A DNA stretch of 64,000 bases. Source: Streptomyces sp. NBC_00878 (GTDB lineage Bacteria; Actinomycetota; Actinomycetes; Streptomycetales; Streptomycetaceae). Shown piece after piece: positions 61,776-64,000 of the stretch. Numbering within the stretch: the first letter of the stretch is position 1; every line of letters starts with the position of its first letter. Under the pieces are notes generated by a model that was given only the letters and a program-made list of their open reading frames with translations, did no database searches and was not told the DNA's origin. Both the position numbers and the translations under genes were made by a program. The stretch is from positions 1,426,001 through 1,490,000 of the forward strand of contig NZ_JAPEOK010000001.1 in NCBI RefSeq assembly GCF_026341515.1. Direction: 5' to 3'.

Positions 61776-63707
61776 CGCGCTGAGAAGTTGAGCCGTACCG
61801 GACGCGTGCTCTCCCGCAGCGGCGCGTGCGCGGCCCAGGAAGGCCAGCGCACGGGCCGTGTCGTGCGGATCCGGTACTGCCGCGAGTGTGGCGTGGGCGC
61901 GGTCGAAGTGCCGTACGGCGAGCGGGGGATCGCCCGCGGCGAGGGCGATCTCGCCGAGCACGATGCGGGCCAGGCCGGTGCCGCGGGAGTAGCCCGTCTC
62001 CTTCCACGCGGTGATGGCCCGGTCCAGGTACGGGACCGCCTCCGTGAGCCGTCCGGCCTCGTAGTGGGCCGCGCCGATGCCGAGCAGGGCCTGGCCCTCG
62101 TCCCTGCGGTCACCGGCCAGCCGGGCGGCCTCGCGTGACGCGCCGTACCAGGCGATCGCCTGGTCGATGCGGCGGGCGGCACTCAGGCCGATGGCACCGG
62201 AGTTGAGCATCTGGCGTTCCGCCGCGGCATGGCCGGCGAGCCGGGCGGCGGTGAGCCCTCGCTCGTGCGCCTCGATCCACAGGTCGTAGTAGCGGAGCTT
62301 GAGGAACAACGGCCACATGGCGTCGGCCAGTTGCCACACGAGGGTGTGCCAGCGGCGGTCCTCGGCCGTGCGCAGCACGGTCATGAGGTTCACCCGGTGC
62401 CGGTCCAGCCAGCTCAGCGCGCCGGTCTCGTCCGTGAACGGCACCGCCAGGTACGGCTGATGGACGTGGTCCCGGTCCAGCGTGAACTGGGCGGGAGTGA
62501 TCAGCTTCTCGGCCTCCGTCGCCGTGGCGAGATACCAGTCGGCCACCCGGCGGACGGTGTCGTCCGCCTCGTCCTCGGTACCGCGTTGCCGGGCATGGAG
62601 GCGGATCAGATCGTGGAATCTGTAGCTGTCCGGGCCCGGGTCCTGGAGCAGATTGGCCTCCACGAGGACGTTGAGCAGTTCGTCCGCCTCGTGGAGCGTG
62701 TGTCCGCCGGCCGAGGCGGCGATCCTGCCGTCCAGTTCGGGCAGGGGCAGGTGCCCCAGTCGCCGGTAGAGCCGGGCCGCCGGGGCCGGCAGGGCTTCGT
62801 AGGAGTCGTCGAGCGCTCCGCGCACCGCTGTTTCTCCGTCCACCGTGAGCAGGGCCAGTCGGTCTCCGGGCCGAGCCAGCGCGTCGGCCATGGCGCGCAG
62901 AGACTGCCGGGGCCGCGCGGCCAGACGGGCCGACGCCACGCAGACGGCCAGGGGCAAGCCCGCACACAGGGACACCACGCGGCGCGCGGCCGCCGGGTCG
63001 CCCTCCACCCTGTCCCTGCCGATGCCCCGGATCAGCAGTTCCTCCGCGGCATGCGGCGGCAGCACGTCGAGCGAGTGGAAGACCGCCCCGTCGATGCGCA
63101 GGCCGGTCAGCCGTCGGCGACTGGTGACCACGACGAGGCTGTGCTCCGAACCGGGCAGCAGAGGGCGCGCCTGCGCCGCGGTACAGACGTTGTCGAGCAT
63201 GACGGCGAGCCGCAGGCCCGAGGTGAGCGAGCGCCACAGCGCGGCCTGTTCGGCGAGGTCGGCGGGTACCGGACCGGGATACAGGGCGCGCAGGAACCGG
63301 CCGAGTACCTCGCTCGGCGATGCCGCGTCCTCAAGTGTGTGACCGCGCAGGTCCGCGTAGAACTGCCCGTCGGGAAAGTCGGCGCCGGACGTGCGGAGCC
63401 ATCTGGTGGCCAGCGAGGTCTTGCCGACTCCGGCGGCGCCCGTCACCACGACCAGGCCGGTGCGGTGCGCGGAGAGCTCCCGCAGTGCCGCGAGATCGCT
63501 CTCACGGTCGGTGAAGTGCGGTGGCGCGGGCAGCAGTTGACGGGGCACGGGTACGTCCGGCGTCGGCTGATGGACATGGATCCCACCATGCACATCACCT
63601 GCCTGGACGGTGACTCCGGTCAGTCGTGCCGAGCCGCTGATCCTGTTGGTGTGACCGCTCACGCTCGCCCCCGTAGTCGAATCCGAGCAGACACGCGGCA
63701 CGGGCAT
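61578..63707 (-). CDS. NB-ARC (STAND) ATPase with TPR repeats and RHIM-like N-terminus
   Basis: 709 residues. Seen: N-terminal motif NRISGSARL followed by GVTVQAGDVHGGIHVH (~31-46). The NB-ARC domain has P-loop TGAAGVGKTS (~89-98), Walker B LAVMLDNV and GLPLA. TPR-like helical pairs fill ~430-690 (AHYEAGRLTEAVPYLDRAI, LGEIALAAGDPPLAVRHFD). There is no SARP DNA-binding domain as in AfsR. GTG 63659 with GGGGGCGA upstream fits shorter family starts; ATG 63707 is the longest. Divergent from a SARP gene, which may be its output partner. Confidence 0.88.
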   Translation of the reverse strand: MPVPRVCSDSTTGASVSGHTNRISGSARLTGVTVQAGDVHGGIHVHQPTPDVPVPRQLLPAPPHFTDRESDLAALRELSAHRTGLVVVTGAAGVGKTSLATRWLRTSGADFPDGQFYADLRGHTLEDAASPSEVLGRFLRALYPGPVPADLAEQAALWRSLTSGLRLAVMLDNVCTAAQARPLLPGSEHSLVVVTSRRRLTGLRIDGAVFHSLDVLPPHAAEELLIRGIGRDRVEGDPAAARRVVSLCAGLPLAVCVASARLAARPRQSLRAMADALARPGDRLALLTVDGETAVRGALDDSYEALPAPAARLYRRLGHLPLPELDGRIAASAGGHTLHEADELLNVLVEANLLQDPGPDSYRFHDLIRLHARQRGTEDEADDTVRRVADWYLATATEAEKLITPAQFTLDRDHVHQPYLAVPFTDETGALSWLDRHRVNLMTVLRTAEDRRWHTLVWQLADAMWPLFLKLRYYDLWIEAHERGLTAARLAGHAAAERQMLNSGAIGLSAARRIDQAIAWYGASREAARLAGDRRDEGQALLGIGAAHYEAGRLTEAVPYLDRAITAWKETGYSRGTGLARIVLGEIALAAGDPPLAVRHFDRAHATLAAVPDPHDTARALAFLGRARAAAGEHASGTAQLLSALGTFEHSGSVHWRARTLEMLGQTAQDSGRADTARDYYLRSLALCAPISVEDAGRLRERLDSLPAG

Positions 63708-63861
63708 GTGTCGCTTACACGGATCGAAGAGTGACCTACCCGCCAGAGGGACGCGATAAGGACAAGGATTCGGCCGACAGTTCGAGAGATGTCTGGTGTC
63801 CCTGGTACCCCGGTGTCATTCTGTGCAGTCCAGGAACGGGTGCCGGCGAGAGGAAACGCTG

Positions 63862-64000
63862 GTGGAGATCCATGTGCTCGGCCCCGTCGGCCTCGTATTC
63901 CAGGAGGGCCGGCTCGGTCTCGGGTCCGACAAGCAGCGGCTGATCATGGCCTCTCTCGCTCTGGAGGTCGGTCGCCCCATCGCGCTGGACACGCTGGTCG
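63862..64000 (+). CDS. SARP-type (AfsR/BTAD) regulator, 5' part, cut by window end
   Basis: 46 codons seen. GTG 63862 has GAGAGGA seven bases upstream. The translation VEIHVLGPVGLVF...LGSDKQRLIMASLALE is the start of the OmpR-like winged-helix domain of SARP activators (usual LGSAKQRALLALLALH form). It runs off the window. Divergent from the NB-ARC gene, so it could be a separately encoded version of the AfsR architecture. SARPs activate secondary-metabolite clusters. Confidence 0.85.
   Translation, partial: MEIHVLGPVGLVFQEGRLGLGSDKQRLIMASLALEVGRPIALDTLV

Noticed and set aside
63731..63943. 70-codon frame at the window end
   Set aside because: It overlaps the SARP start in a different frame; the SARP frame from 63862 has a recognisable domain and ribosome site.

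Overview
The window is very GC-rich. It has GC-rich third codon positions, frequent GTG starts, many Tat-dependent secreted proteins, sugar ABC operons that lack their own ATPase gene, a SARP-type regulator and the short GC-rich intergenic repeats familiar from Streptomyces. I read it as a Streptomyces (or very close actinomycete) chromosome segment. I saw no tRNA, rRNA, CRISPR array, transposase or phage gene.

Region 1 (1-17.4 kb) is a glycan-utilisation locus. It has a leading sulfotransferase, then GH38 alpha-mannosidase, GH4 glycosidase and a DeoR repressor on the minus strand. Divergent from these are a PfkB sugar kinase, a sugar ABC importer (lipoprotein plus two permeases) and a GH2 beta-galactosidase, followed by two Tat-secreted hydrolases (a calcineurin-like phosphatase with a LamG-like tail, and a PHP-type hydrolase). 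The kinase carries a 19-residue in-frame insertion made of a mobile-looking intergenic repeat. Region 2 (17.4-23.7 kb) is a CoA-thioester catabolic cluster (MaoC hydratase, acyl-CoA ligase, amidohydrolase, SDR) surrounded by three regulators (PaaX, MarR, IclR). Two of its start codons lie inside short tandem repeats. Region 3 (23.7-28.3 kb) is a two-component system and an MMPL exporter, bordered by a 19-bp tandem array and a nested inverted repeat.

Region 4 (28.3-34 kb) holds an MDR oxidoreductase, an NTF2-like protein, a LysR regulator, an L,D-transpeptidase remnant fused in frame behind LysR, a secreted GH16-CBM6 beta-glucanase under a perfect LacI-type palindrome, and an AraC regulator. 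Region 5 (34-43 kb) is a compact pentose-phosphate operon: tkt-tal-zwf-opcA-pgi-gnd-histidine phosphatase, with ATGA overlaps and a short, probably NAD-type gnd. Region 6 (43-54.6 kb) has an uncharacterised protein with an APC permease, a TetR regulator, and a second sugar locus (ABC importer, a 613-residue protein of unknown family, ROK repressor, BadF-type kinase).

Region 7 (54.7-64 kb) carries a PAP2 phosphatase fused to an autotransporter-type beta-strand repeat, an ATP-grasp RiPP pair (ligase plus 63-residue precursor with a Thr/Ser-rich, Asp-ended tail), a serine hydrolase, and a GT-B-like protein with a small partner. It ends with an NB-ARC-TPR STAND protein with an N-terminal RHIM-like motif, divergent from a SARP gene cut by the window end. 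The most interesting items are the RiPP pair with its palindrome-rich leader, the STAND/SARP pair, the repeat insertion inside the kinase, and the recurring short tandem duplications at gene starts and stops.
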